From: JBBDMU01 sp040905685
GTDB lineage: Bacteria > Bacteroidota > Rhodothermia > Balneolales > Natronogracilivirgulaceae
NCBI GenBank assembly: GCA_040905685.1
Contig: JBBDRB010000040.1
Coordinates: 76,662-140,661, forward strand
DNA: 64,000 nucleotides
Reading direction: 5' to 3'
A program made the position numbers and the translations under genes. Below, piece after piece: positions 54,391 through 62,617 of the stretch; positions within the stretch are counted from its first letter, which is position 1, and every line of letters begins with the position of its first letter. The notes beneath the pieces were generated by a model. The model made no database searches. It saw only the letters and a program-made list of their open reading frames with translations, and was not told the origin of the DNA.

Positions 54391-55065
54391 ATGAGACATA
54401 CCGGTTCATTGGCATCCCACATGTCGCTGGGTGACCTGAAACAACTTATAAAAACGGGAGAAGGCACCTACCTGGAGTTCAAAAGGGTGATTTCCTCTCC
54501 CGTAAAGATTGCCCGTGAGATATGCGCATTTGCGAATACCAAAGGTGGCAACCTGCTTATCGGTGTTGATGACGACAAAACAATTATTGGCGTAGAAAGT
54601 TTTTACGAGCAGGAATTCTTACTGGAACAGGCCGCAGAGGTCATATGTTCTCCCCAGGTTGATTATTCCATGGAGATCCTGCCGTTTTACCACCGGGATA
54701 TCATGCTGGTTAAAATTCATGAATCATCTGATAAACCCATAGCTGTATTAAATGCCGAAAATTCGGCTGTATTTATTCGCAATCGGGATAAAAGCGTTCA
54801 GGCCAGCCGGGAAGCCATTCATGTTTTAAAAAACGAAACATCAGCCAAGGGAGTCACTTTTGAGTTTGGGCCCAATGAACGGTTATTGCTTCGTTATCTG
54901 AATGAATACGAAAAAATTACAGTAAGGGAATTTTCGGGCCTTGTAAATATCAGCAAGCGAAAAGCTTCCAAAATTCTTGTTGACCTGGTAAGCGCCGGCA
55001 TACTGCGATTATTCAGCCATGAAAAAAGCGATTATTTCACGCTTTCCCATAAACTGCCCTCATAA
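54391..55065 (+). CDS. AlbA_2/Schlafen-type ATP-binding protein with C-terminal winged helix
   Basis: 224 residues, ATG start. The N-terminal domain has GEGTYLEFKRV, AREICAFANTKGGNLLIGVD and AVFIRNRDKSVQAS, the core of AlbA_2 (Schlafen-like) domains. The last 70 residues (ERLLLRYLNEYEKITVREF, KRKASKILVDLVSAGIL) form a winged-helix-like DNA-binding unit. Proteins of this type are putative transcriptional regulators, and some relatives act in defence. Its 51-bp distance from gpsA may place it in the same transcript. Confidence 0.83.
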   Translation: MRHTGSLASHMSLGDLKQLIKTGEGTYLEFKRVISSPVKIAREICAFANTKGGNLLIGVDDDKTIIGVESFYEQEFLLEQAAEVICSPQVDYSMEILPFYHRDIMLVKIHESSDKPIAVLNAENSAVFIRNRDKSVQASREAIHVLKNETSAKGVTFEFGPNERLLLRYLNEYEKITVREFSGLVNISKRKASKILVDLVSAGILRLFSHEKSDYFTLSHKLPS

Positions 55066-55073
55066 ACGTTCAT

Positions 55074-55706
55074 TTACGGTCCGTTCAGGCCGGGTAACGG
55101 TGATCCTTTGGTTTCATGCTGCTGCAGAAATTCTTCAGAGCCGGCACCACAGGCCAGGATGGTTCGCATGGCATCTTCAATTTTAGTATCAATGATGGTC
55201 ACCTGATCTTTTTTCAGGTGATAGATATTTCCCGACGTCGGATTGGGAGCGGTGGGGATGAATACGGTAAAATCACCGTTGGCATGTTCATCGGTGACAA
55301 AGGCTGTCATCTGGGTTTCACTTTCAAATACCCGGGCCAGGGCCACGGCAGAGAAGGGCACTTTCTTCTTTCCCAGAAACAGCATGATGGTTTCCCTGAT
55401 CATGTTGTAGCCGGGAACATTTTTAAAGAGCATTTGCTCGAGGGAGGTATACAGATAATTTCCCATCTTTGTTTTAACAAGCACTCCAATGGAAAAGCAG
55501 ATAAGCAGGATAGCGCCTATGACCAGCATGTCGGCGAGCAGCACCTGCATGGCGGTCCGGTCGATCAGAAAAGCAGTAAAAGGATGAATAAGTCCGCTAA
55601 GTACGGCATACAGCCAGCGGAAGGTCAGGAAAAAAATCAGCACCGGCAGAATGACTACAATTCCGCCGACAACAGAGGTAGCCAGAAATGATTTCAGTTT
55701 AAGCAT
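55074..55706 (-). CDS. DUF502 family membrane protein
   Basis: 210 residues, ATG start. Two membrane segments: VVGGIVVILPVLIFFLTF (about 11-28) and LVIGAILLICFSIGVLV (about 60-78). The conserved FKNVPGYNMIRETI and VFIPTAPNPTSGNIYHL regions follow. DUF502 proteins are widespread in bacteria and plants (COV-like) with unclear biochemistry. Convergent with the AlbA_2 gene (8 bp). Confidence 0.92.
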   Translation of the reverse strand: MLKLKSFLATSVVGGIVVILPVLIFFLTFRWLYAVLSGLIHPFTAFLIDRTAMQVLLADMLVIGAILLICFSIGVLVKTKMGNYLYTSLEQMLFKNVPGYNMIRETIMLFLGKKKVPFSAVALARVFESETQMTAFVTDEHANGDFTVFIPTAPNPTSGNIYHLKKDQVTIIDTKIEDAMRTILACGAGSEEFLQQHETKGSPLPGLNGP

Positions 55707-55781
55707 ACAGGGTTAACAAGGTTAACGGTTACCTTTTACAATAACATATTGCTGGGTAAGGGACAAATTATTCCTGACCAG

Positions 55782-55809
55782 AAACCGGCTTCATCTTGCC
55801 GGTTTTTTT
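55782..55809 (+). terminator. Terminator-like stem-loop upstream of the IscA-type gene
   Basis: AAACCGGC (55782-55789) and GCCGGTTT (55798-55805) form a perfect 8-bp stem with loop TTCATCTT, followed by TTTT. It lies between two divergent genes and 45 bp before the next ATG, so it terminates no annotated gene. It could be a leader attenuator or the end of a small RNA. Confidence 0.6.
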
Positions 55810-55854
55810 AGTATATTTAGATCAGATATAAATAATGAAATAAAGGTTATTATC

Positions 55855-56220
55855 ATGTCAACGCAACCATCATTCGAACAGCAGACAGGCCAACGTGCCG
55901 TTAACCTGACGGAGCGCGCTGCCCTGCAGGTAAAAAGAATCAGTAAAGATGATAAATTGCCTGAAGACCAGTTTTTAAGAATCGGTGTAAAAGGCGGCGG
56001 TTGCGCGGGTATGAGCTATGCCCTGGGTTTTGATAATAAGACGGATCAGGATGAGATACTTGAAACACATGGTATCCGGGTAATTGTCGACAAACGTCAC
56101 ATTATGTATCTCAGCGGCATTGTAGTCGATTTTCATGACGGTCTTGACGCCAGAGGCTTTGTATTTGAGAACCCCAATGCCAGCACTACCTGCGGGTGCG
56201 GAACCTCGTTCAGTGCATAA
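55855..56220 (+). CDS. HesB/IscA-family iron-sulfur assembly protein
   Basis: 121 residues, ATG start. The three conserved cysteines are in GGGCAGMSY and CGCGTSF at the C-terminus. RIGVKGGGCAGMSYALGF is the family core. It is an A-type carrier for Fe-S cluster delivery; relevant targets nearby include LipA. Not part of a full suf/isc operon here, and followed by the amidohydrolase gene after 26 bp. Confidence 0.93.
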   Translation: MSTQPSFEQQTGQRAVNLTERAALQVKRISKDDKLPEDQFLRIGVKGGGCAGMSYALGFDNKTDQDEILETHGIRVIVDKRHIMYLSGIVVDFHDGLDARGFVFENPNASTTCGCGTSFSA

Positions 56221-56246
56221 TCGGCTGTGGTGCAGGTAATCTCATA

Positions 56247-57443
56247 ATGGATCCTTTATATAAAGAACTTATAGATTCAGCCAGGGGCATCAACAAGGAG
56301 TTGATTAATTTCCGGCGTCGGCTGCACCATAACCCAGAGACGGGATGGAAGGAATATGAAACGTCCAGGGCCATCCGGAACCTACTGCAGGCGGATGGAA
56401 TTACCGTCCACACATTTTCTGACCATGCCGGGCTGTATACTGATATCAGTGGCCCGGAAAAGGAACCTGTCGTTGCTTACCGTGCCGATATGGATGCTCT
56501 TCCCATACACGATGATAAACAGGTTACCTATTCTTCCAGAGTGTCCGGATTCGGCCATATGTGCGGACACGATGTTCATACCACCATAGCGGCCGGCATT
56601 GCCAGGCTGCTCCATGCCAGAGCCGACCGGCTAAAGGGCACGGTGAGGATTTTTTGGCAGCCTGCTGAGGAACTGAGCCCCGGCGGGGCCTTGCAAATGA
56701 TAAAGGATTGTGTCCTTGACCGGGTCGAAGGGATTTACGCCCTGCATTGTGACCCCACCCTGGAAAGCGGAAAGTTCAAACTGAAAAGCGGTGCGGAGAC
56801 GGCCTCCTTTGACATGTTCAAAATTACGGTAAATGCCCCGGAAACCACCCATTCTGCCCGCCCTCATACGGGAAAAGATACCGTATGGATTGCCAATCAG
56901 ATAGCTCAGAACCTCTATCAGCTGCCCGGCCGGTATAGTGATTCCCGTGACCCCGCCGTGCTGGCCATCTGTACGTTCCACGGAGGGGAAGCCTTTAATG
57001 TCATCCCCAAAAAGGTTGTATTTGGCGGTACGGTCAGAACTTCATGGGAAGAAGATCGTGACTTGTTCCGGGAGCAGATCCAAAAAATAGGACGGCACGC
57101 CCAATATTTGTACGATACCGAAATCAATGTTGAGATTAACCGTGGAGCCCCCGCTGTGATCAATAACGGGAACTTCTACAAGTTTGCCGATGCGGCTATA
57201 GCCGGACAGATCGGCAGGCAAAATACCAAAAAGAGCAGGCAGAGCATGGGCGCTGAAGATTTTGCTTATTTTTCCCAGAAAGTCCCCGCATTGTATGTGC
57301 GAATGGGAACCTCCTGCTCACCCGAAACTTCTCATCCCTTGCACAGTTCGCTGTTTGATGTGGACGAATCTGTAATTGCCCCAACGACAGCGATGATGAG
57401 TTTTTTGTTGATCCAGCACCTTGAACAGGGAATTACAGCCTAA
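56247..57443 (+). CDS. M20-family amidohydrolase
   Basis: 398 residues from the ATG at 56247 (MDPLYKELIDSAR); an upstream ATG at 56196 lies within the preceding gene and is unlikely. Metal-site motifs are RADMDALPI, GHMCGHDVHTTIA, PAEELSPGGA and MGAEDFAYFSQ. The family removes acyl groups from amino acids (hippurate hydrolase, N-acetyl-diaminopimelate deacetylase and others). It sits 23 bp before lysC and upstream of dapB, so a role in diaminopimelate synthesis is an attractive inference. Confidence 0.9.
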   Translation: MDPLYKELIDSARGINKELINFRRRLHHNPETGWKEYETSRAIRNLLQADGITVHTFSDHAGLYTDISGPEKEPVVAYRADMDALPIHDDKQVTYSSRVSGFGHMCGHDVHTTIAAGIARLLHARADRLKGTVRIFWQPAEELSPGGALQMIKDCVLDRVEGIYALHCDPTLESGKFKLKSGAETASFDMFKITVNAPETTHSARPHTGKDTVWIANQIAQNLYQLPGRYSDSRDPAVLAICTFHGGEAFNVIPKKVVFGGTVRTSWEEDRDLFREQIQKIGRHAQYLYDTEINVEINRGAPAVINNGNFYKFADAAIAGQIGRQNTKKSRQSMGAEDFAYFSQKVPALYVRMGTSCSPETSHPLHSSLFDVDESVIAPTTAMMSFLLIQHLEQGITA

Positions 57444-57466
57444 ATACAGTACGGAATTAGTTTATT

Positions 57467-58825
57467 ATGAAAGTCATGAAATTTGGCGGCTCCTCCATGG
57501 CCGATGAACAGACTTGGAGCAGCATATTATCGATCATCGGGAACAACCGCGACAGCGTGATCGTGGTCTCTGCAATTTATAAGGCTACCAATACCCTTCT
57601 GGATGCGGCAAGGCTGGCTCAGACCGGAAGGCATGATGAGGCCGGAATCTTGAGCAGACAGTTGAAAGAGCGTCATGAGCAAATCATGCTAAAGTTTTCC
57701 GCTGCCCATAAACGCCCGGATAACCAGGATATATACAACGAATGCCTGAAATGGATTAATGAGAATTTTAAGATTCTTGACGAATATCTTTTGGGCATAA
57801 GCAAACTTGGGGAAATGAACAGCAAGACGCTGGATGTCATTTCCAGCATTGGTGAACGTCTGTCGGCCTACCTGCTTGCCGCCTGTGGCCGGATGGCCGG
57901 ACTGCCCACCATTTATGTTGATGCGGGTATGATCATACGCACCGATGATAATTTTGGGAAAGCCAACCCGGAACCCGGTAAAATAGCGGAGGCGTCGGTA
58001 CACCTGAAAAACCTGTCGCAGCAAGGGAAAATAGCCGTTATGGGTGGGTTTTACGGAAACAGTCCGACGGGGGAAATTACCACCCTGGGCCGGGGAGGAT
58101 CTGACTATTCGGCCAGCCTGGTAGCCAGTGCCCTGCAGTCCGACGCCATAGAAATCTGGACCGATGTCAACGGCATGTATACCTGTGATCCACGCTTTGT
58201 CAAAGAGGCCCAGTTGATTCCGGAGATAGGTTTTGAGGAAGCGGCGGAACTGGCCTATTTCGGGGCCAAGGTATTGCATCCTGCCACCATTCAACCGGCG
58301 GTGGAAAGCAATATCCCCGTATATATCAAAAATACGTTTGATCCGGATCAGTCAGGCACCAAAATATGTTCCCATTCGGCCTTTAAGGGAAATGTTCGTG
58401 CCATAGCTTTTAAACAGGGCATTACCATCGTAACCATTAATTCCTCCCGGATGCTCATGGCTTACGGATTTCTTGCCAGGGTATTTTCAACATTTGAAAA
58501 ATACAAGGTATCCATCGATCTGGTTACGACTTCCGAAGTTTCCATTTCCATGACCGTAGATACCAAAAACAATCTGGACCTGGTGATCCGGGAATTGCAG
58601 GAATACGGGGCAGTGAAATGCACCAACAATCAATCGCTCATTTGTCTGGTAGGAAATAACTTCAACCAATCCAGCGGGATAGCCGTAAAGGTATTTGACG
58701 CTTTGTCAGGCGTACCCGTGCGCATGATATCACAGGGCAGTTCGGATATAAACCTCTCGCTTGTAGTTGATAACAACCAGGTCGTCAAAGCGGTACAGTT
58801 GCTGCACCGTAAGTTTTTTAGTTGA
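57467..58825 (+). CDS. lysC: Aspartate kinase (LysC type)
   Basis: 452 residues, ATG start. KFGGSSMAD is the substrate and ATP start motif. TLGRGGSDYSASLVA and IWTDVNGMYTCDPR are typical of the kinase domain. Two ACT domains lie at about 300-450 (VSIDLVTTSEVSISMT and later), giving possible lysine feedback. The match to E. coli LysC runs throughout, and the length is close (449). It catalyses the first step from aspartate to lysine, methionine and threonine. 58 bp before dapB. Confidence 0.95.
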   Translation: MKVMKFGGSSMADEQTWSSILSIIGNNRDSVIVVSAIYKATNTLLDAARLAQTGRHDEAGILSRQLKERHEQIMLKFSAAHKRPDNQDIYNECLKWINENFKILDEYLLGISKLGEMNSKTLDVISSIGERLSAYLLAACGRMAGLPTIYVDAGMIIRTDDNFGKANPEPGKIAEASVHLKNLSQQGKIAVMGGFYGNSPTGEITTLGRGGSDYSASLVASALQSDAIEIWTDVNGMYTCDPRFVKEAQLIPEIGFEEAAELAYFGAKVLHPATIQPAVESNIPVYIKNTFDPDQSGTKICSHSAFKGNVRAIAFKQGITIVTINSSRMLMAYGFLARVFSTFEKYKVSIDLVTTSEVSISMTVDTKNNLDLVIRELQEYGAVKCTNNQSLICLVGNNFNQSSGIAVKVFDALSGVPVRMISQGSSDINLSLVVDNNQVVKAVQLLHRKFFS

Positions 58826-58883
58826 TTCTATTCTATATTGGCAACGCGGTTATTAACTTCCACGCTACACTTAGATCACTACA

Positions 58884-59636
58884 ATGGAAATAGCACTACT
58901 CGGCTATGGGAATATGGGGCAAAGGATTCAGGTTTTGGCCGAAAAAGAGAACCATTCCGTCCCGGTAATTCTGGATATTGAAAATAACATCAGCGGTAGT
59001 GGAATGACCAGACCGGTTTTCGAACATATCGATGTTGCCATAGATTTCAGCCATCCTGCAGCCGTACAGACCCATATACAAAAACTGCTGGAACTGGGTA
59101 TCCCCGCCGTTATCGGTACGACCGGCTGGCTTGAAGAACCTGCAGCGGTCAGTAAGCTGTGCAAACAATATGAAGGCCGCCTGCTATATGGATCGAATTT
59201 TTCTCTGGGGGTACAGCTGTTCATCAAACTGGTAGCCAGAGCCGGTGAACTCTTCGGTAAAAGCGCCTTGTTTGATGCGGCCCTGCATGAAGTCCATCAT
59301 ACCCGAAAAGCGGATGCACCCAGCGGAACGGCGAAAACCCTAGCCGGTGTATGGCTGGAGGCTGCCGGGTCGTCAAAAAAACCGGTATTTCAGGTTCCGG
59401 AGAAACAGGAAATAAACAAAAATGATTTCCTTATGACCTCTCAGCGCCTGGGATCGGTTTACGGAGAGCATCAGCTCAGGATCAATTCCCTGTATGATGA
59501 TATTATGATCACCCACCAGGCCCGGTCACGGGATGCTTTTGCTGCAGGATCCCTAAAAGCGGCAAGCTGGCTTGTCAGGCAAGAACCCGGTTTTTACATG
59601 ATCGAGGATGTAATCGAAGAGGTCTTGCGCGTTTAG
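58884..59636 (+). CDS. dapB: 4-hydroxy-tetrahydrodipicolinate reductase
   Basis: 250 residues, ATG start. NAD(P) motif LLGYGNMGQRI, VIGTTGW, SNFSLGVQLF, EVHHTRKADAPSGTAKTLA (catalytic His and substrate-binding Lys). It reduces the lysC-pathway intermediate toward diaminopimelate. The 3' end overlaps the convergent hslO by 4 bp. Confidence 0.96.
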   Translation: MEIALLGYGNMGQRIQVLAEKENHSVPVILDIENNISGSGMTRPVFEHIDVAIDFSHPAAVQTHIQKLLELGIPAVIGTTGWLEEPAAVSKLCKQYEGRLLYGSNFSLGVQLFIKLVARAGELFGKSALFDAALHEVHHTRKADAPSGTAKTLAGVWLEAAGSSKKPVFQVPEKQEINKNDFLMTSQRLGSVYGEHQLRINSLYDDIMITHQARSRDAFAAGSLKAASWLVRQEPGFYMIEDVIEEVLRV

Positions 59637-60532
59637 TTTAGCCGCACCCGGGCATCCTGAATAATACGCTGTATCTCTTCTTTGGTTATGATGTATTGCT
59701 CATTGCAGTAATGACAGACGAGTTCCTGGCTTTTATCATCCATATTCTTGAGCTCTTCGAGGTCTACCATAGCCAGCGCATTTTTAAACCTTTCCTTGTT
59801 GCAGCGGCAGAAAAAGTGAACGGGAAAACGTTCAAGCTCTTTAACCTCAAAGGGTTTACTGATGCGATACAAGAGATCATCGATGTAGATGTCTTTTTGT
59901 AGCAGGGAATGCAGCACCGGCATGGTCCTGACATTTTCCTGCAGTTTGCTCTTCATTTCTTCGGGTGCTTCGGGCAGTGCCTGAATAAGTATCCCGCCGG
60001 CCTGACTGACATTACCGCCCTTGTCGATCCCGACGTCCAGTGAAATAGCCGAGGAGATCTGTTCGGACTGATGCAAATAATAGGCCAGGTCTTCGGTAAT
60101 ATTGCCTTTCACCAGTTCAACCGTACCGGAAATAGGCTGAGCTTCATTGTACAGCACTTTTGAGAACGTAAGGATGCCTGCACCGAAGCCCTCGCCCAGC
60201 TCACTGGCTTGAGCATAATCAAGTTCGGCTTCCGAATTGCTGACATACCCCCTTATTTCCCCGTGGGAAGTGGCCTCGGCTACCATCATCCCTATGGGTC
60301 CGCTGCCCTCAATGCGTAATTGCACGCGCTCTTCCGCTTTAAGATTAGAGGCAAGCAGCATCACTCCGGTAAGTGCACGGCCAAGTAAGACCGTGTTTAA
60401 CAGAGAAAGGTTGTGCCTTTTCCGGGCTGATTTTATGACATCGGTGGTTTTGATGACGGCGATCTTGAAGTGGCCGTCGGTGGTAATTCCTTTTATTATT
60501 CGGTCTTTAAACAGAAAATCTTTTTTTTTCAT
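59633..60532 (-). CDS. hslO: Hsp33 redox-regulated chaperone
   Basis: 299 residues, ATG start. The N-terminal substrate-binding fold has GRALTGVMLLAS and RGYVSN. The zinc redox switch cysteines are C242, C244 (CRC) and C273, C276 (CHYC). Oxidation releases zinc and activates holdase function against oxidative unfolding. Confidence 0.95.
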   Translation of the reverse strand: MKKKDFLFKDRIIKGITTDGHFKIAVIKTTDVIKSARKRHNLSLLNTVLLGRALTGVMLLASNLKAEERVQLRIEGSGPIGMMVAEATSHGEIRGYVSNSEAELDYAQASELGEGFGAGILTFSKVLYNEAQPISGTVELVKGNITEDLAYYLHQSEQISSAISLDVGIDKGGNVSQAGGILIQALPEAPEEMKSKLQENVRTMPVLHSLLQKDIYIDDLLYRISKPFEVKELERFPVHFFCRCNKERFKNALAMVDLEELKNMDDKSQELVCHYCNEQYIITKEEIQRIIQDARVRLN

Positions 60533-60703
60533 TGAAAATCAGGGAATTTTTATTTAAATAAATGCAAGAAGGTAACGCTGGTTTTTTTGTTTTTGTTCTG
60601 TAGACGACAGGGATATGATCAAAACATTTAAAGAAATCTAATTAAGGAAATCGTGAAGATTTGTTATCCTGTTAATTCCAACACTTTCACGGAGTTATTT
60701 ACT

Positions 60704-60814
60704 ATGACAATTTTACCGGATGCCTCGAACAACGAAAAAAGAGGGTTTGTTCTTTTTGAGGTATTCCGGCATATTCGTAACGGTTTTACTGCACTTACTA
60801 AAACAGGAGTATAA
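60704..60814 (+). CDS. Candidate small ORF upstream of the 70-aa hypothetical gene
   Basis: 36 codons from the ATG at 60704 (MTILPDASNNEKRGFVLFEV start) to TAA at 60812-60814. GGAG lies ten bases before the ATG, and the stop abuts the next ATG at 60815 with AGGAG inside this ORF. That arrangement suggests translational coupling. No homology is known to me and the length is too short to be sure. Confidence 0.35.
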   Translation: MTILPDASNNEKRGFVLFEVFRHIRNGFTALTKTGV

Positions 60815-61027
60815 ATGCGCTATAGTTATCGAAAATTTCGCAAATTTATCGAACGATTCAAATTGGAAATAGAGCAAATGAGCAAAGAGCAGCCTGAGCA
60901 ATATCTTGCCATTCTGGCTTTATCGTCACAGGATTCAGAACAGGAGCCCCAGGTTATCATATCCGGCATGAAGGAAACCCAGGATAAGATCATTCGTGAA
61001 TTTTATAACGGCTGTCACAGAAACTAA
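60815..61027 (+). CDS. Small hypothetical protein
   Basis: 70 residues, ATG start with AGGAG six bases upstream. Highly charged, mainly helical (YSYRKFRKFIERFKLEIEQM), with one Cys near the end and no signal peptide or membrane segment. Convergent with the MFS gene (6 bp). No family is recognised. Confidence 0.55.
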   Translation: MRYSYRKFRKFIERFKLEIEQMSKEQPEQYLAILALSSQDSEQEPQVIISGMKETQDKIIREFYNGCHRN

Positions 61028-61033
61028 ATCCAT

Positions 61034-62206
61034 TTATACAAAATCGTCTCTTCCTGCCCGCCAGCCCGCCCATAACTTAATAAGAGAGACCAGCAATAAA
61101 AACCCAAGCGGGATTGTCCAGGTATGTGTCCAATCATACAAAGCCCCGAAAAAGGCCGGACCTGTCGCAGCCAGAGTGTAACCAATCGATTGTGACATAC
61201 CCGAGAGTTCATTCGCAGATTCTGAATCACGCGCACGGAGTCCGATGAAAAGCAGGGCCATCCCGAAGCTGCTTCCCGAACTTACCCCGAGTAAAATCAT
61301 CCAGAAGGTGACCATAGACAACGATGGCATCATAAGGGCGCCCAGGCTGATCAGTTCACAGGATATAATGATCAACACCGGTAGCCGCTGTCGTTGTCGC
61401 CTCGACGCCCAGTACGGCATCACCAGCGTGCCAAAGGCACCGGTTGCCTGCACGAGGGACAGCATCCATCCGGCACGGACCGGACTCATGCCCCGCTCGA
61501 TCAGGATCTCAGGCAGCCATGCGATCAGGACATAGAAAGTCAGGGATTGCATGCCCATGAACAGGGCGATGGACCAGGCCAGTTTGGAGGATCCGAGCCG
61601 TTTGAGGGAACTGCCCAGGCTTCTCCGCGCCATGGTGGTATCGTTAACCCTCATCTGGGGGATCCACAGGATCAGGGCGGCCACAGAGACGATCGCCCAG
61701 GCTCCCAAAGCCCACCTCCAGCCCAGCCCCAGTCCTTCGGAAAGCGGCACGCTGACTCCGGAAGCAATGGCAGCCCCCGCGCCCAGCATGGCCGAATAAA
61801 TTCCCGTCACCATCCCAAACCGGTGGGGAAACCTCTTCTTTGCTATTCCGGGCAGCAGAACATTTCCCAGGGCTATCCCTATCCCCAGCACCACGGTGCC
61901 CAGAAAAAGGGCCGGGAAGGCGGGGATGACCCTGAAAAGAATCCCGGCCGTAAGCAGGGCCAGAGCCAGGGCCATGGTCCCTTCGGTGCCTATTTTCCGG
62001 GTAAAAACGGGTGTCAATACTGAAAATACGCCAAAGGCCAGTATGGGCAGGGCGGTCAGCATCCCCAGCAGCGTATTGGAAAGACCGGTATCGAGGCGTA
62101 TTTCAAAGATTAACGGACCCACTCCGGCAATAGCCGGCCGAAGATTCAATGAAATAACGGCAATGGCAATTATAAGTAACGTATTTCGGCTTTGTTCAGG
62201 TGACAT
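61034..62206 (-). CDS. MFS transporter, CynX/NimT-like
   Basis: 390 residues from the ATG at 62206 (MSPEQSRNTLLIIAIAVISL). Twelve hydrophobic segments are visible. LNLRPAIAGVGPL after the first helix and the cytoplasmic RKIGTEG loop are typical of the CynX/NimT branch (cyanate, 2-nitroimidazole and related small anions or drugs). The open frame continues upstream to 62446, but those residues lack the family features. The substrate is unknown. Confidence 0.88.
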   Translation of the reverse strand: MSPEQSRNTLLIIAIAVISLNLRPAIAGVGPLIFEIRLDTGLSNTLLGMLTALPILAFGVFSVLTPVFTRKIGTEGTMALALALLTAGILFRVIPAFPALFLGTVVLGIGIALGNVLLPGIAKKRFPHRFGMVTGIYSAMLGAGAAIASGVSVPLSEGLGLGWRWALGAWAIVSVAALILWIPQMRVNDTTMARRSLGSSLKRLGSSKLAWSIALFMGMQSLTFYVLIAWLPEILIERGMSPVRAGWMLSLVQATGAFGTLVMPYWASRRQRQRLPVLIIISCELISLGALMMPSLSMVTFWMILLGVSSGSSFGMALLFIGLRARDSESANELSGMSQSIGYTLAATGPAFFGALYDWTHTWTIPLGFLLLVSLIKLWAGWRAGRDDFV

Positions 62207-62617
62207 GCAAAAGTATTCAGGACCGGAAAGGCTATGCCGGCACAAAGATTGGGAAAGGGGAAGATAAAGAATAATCATCAAAAACCTGCAGAAACAGCAC
62301 CTGTTTTTCCAGCGGCATCCTCCCGGTACTCCCAGCGAGTATTGCACCCTGTCATCCTCCGTACCCGCTTCAACCTGGTTTATCAGTTCGTGAGAGGTCA
62401 CCTTCGACACCCGGTAAAAAGCCGGGGAACCCATTCGATTTTCCAACCGGTACCGGCATAGAATAAACTAACAGGGTCATTTCATGTAAGGCAATCCCTG
62501 ACATGGACGTTTAGGTTTCCATTACAGGTATTTAAGGATAAAGCTGATTACCTCTTTTTGCTTTTCTTTGCAAATTAGTCGTGGAATCAGCACACTAAAC
62601 CCTTTAATAAAACGATC

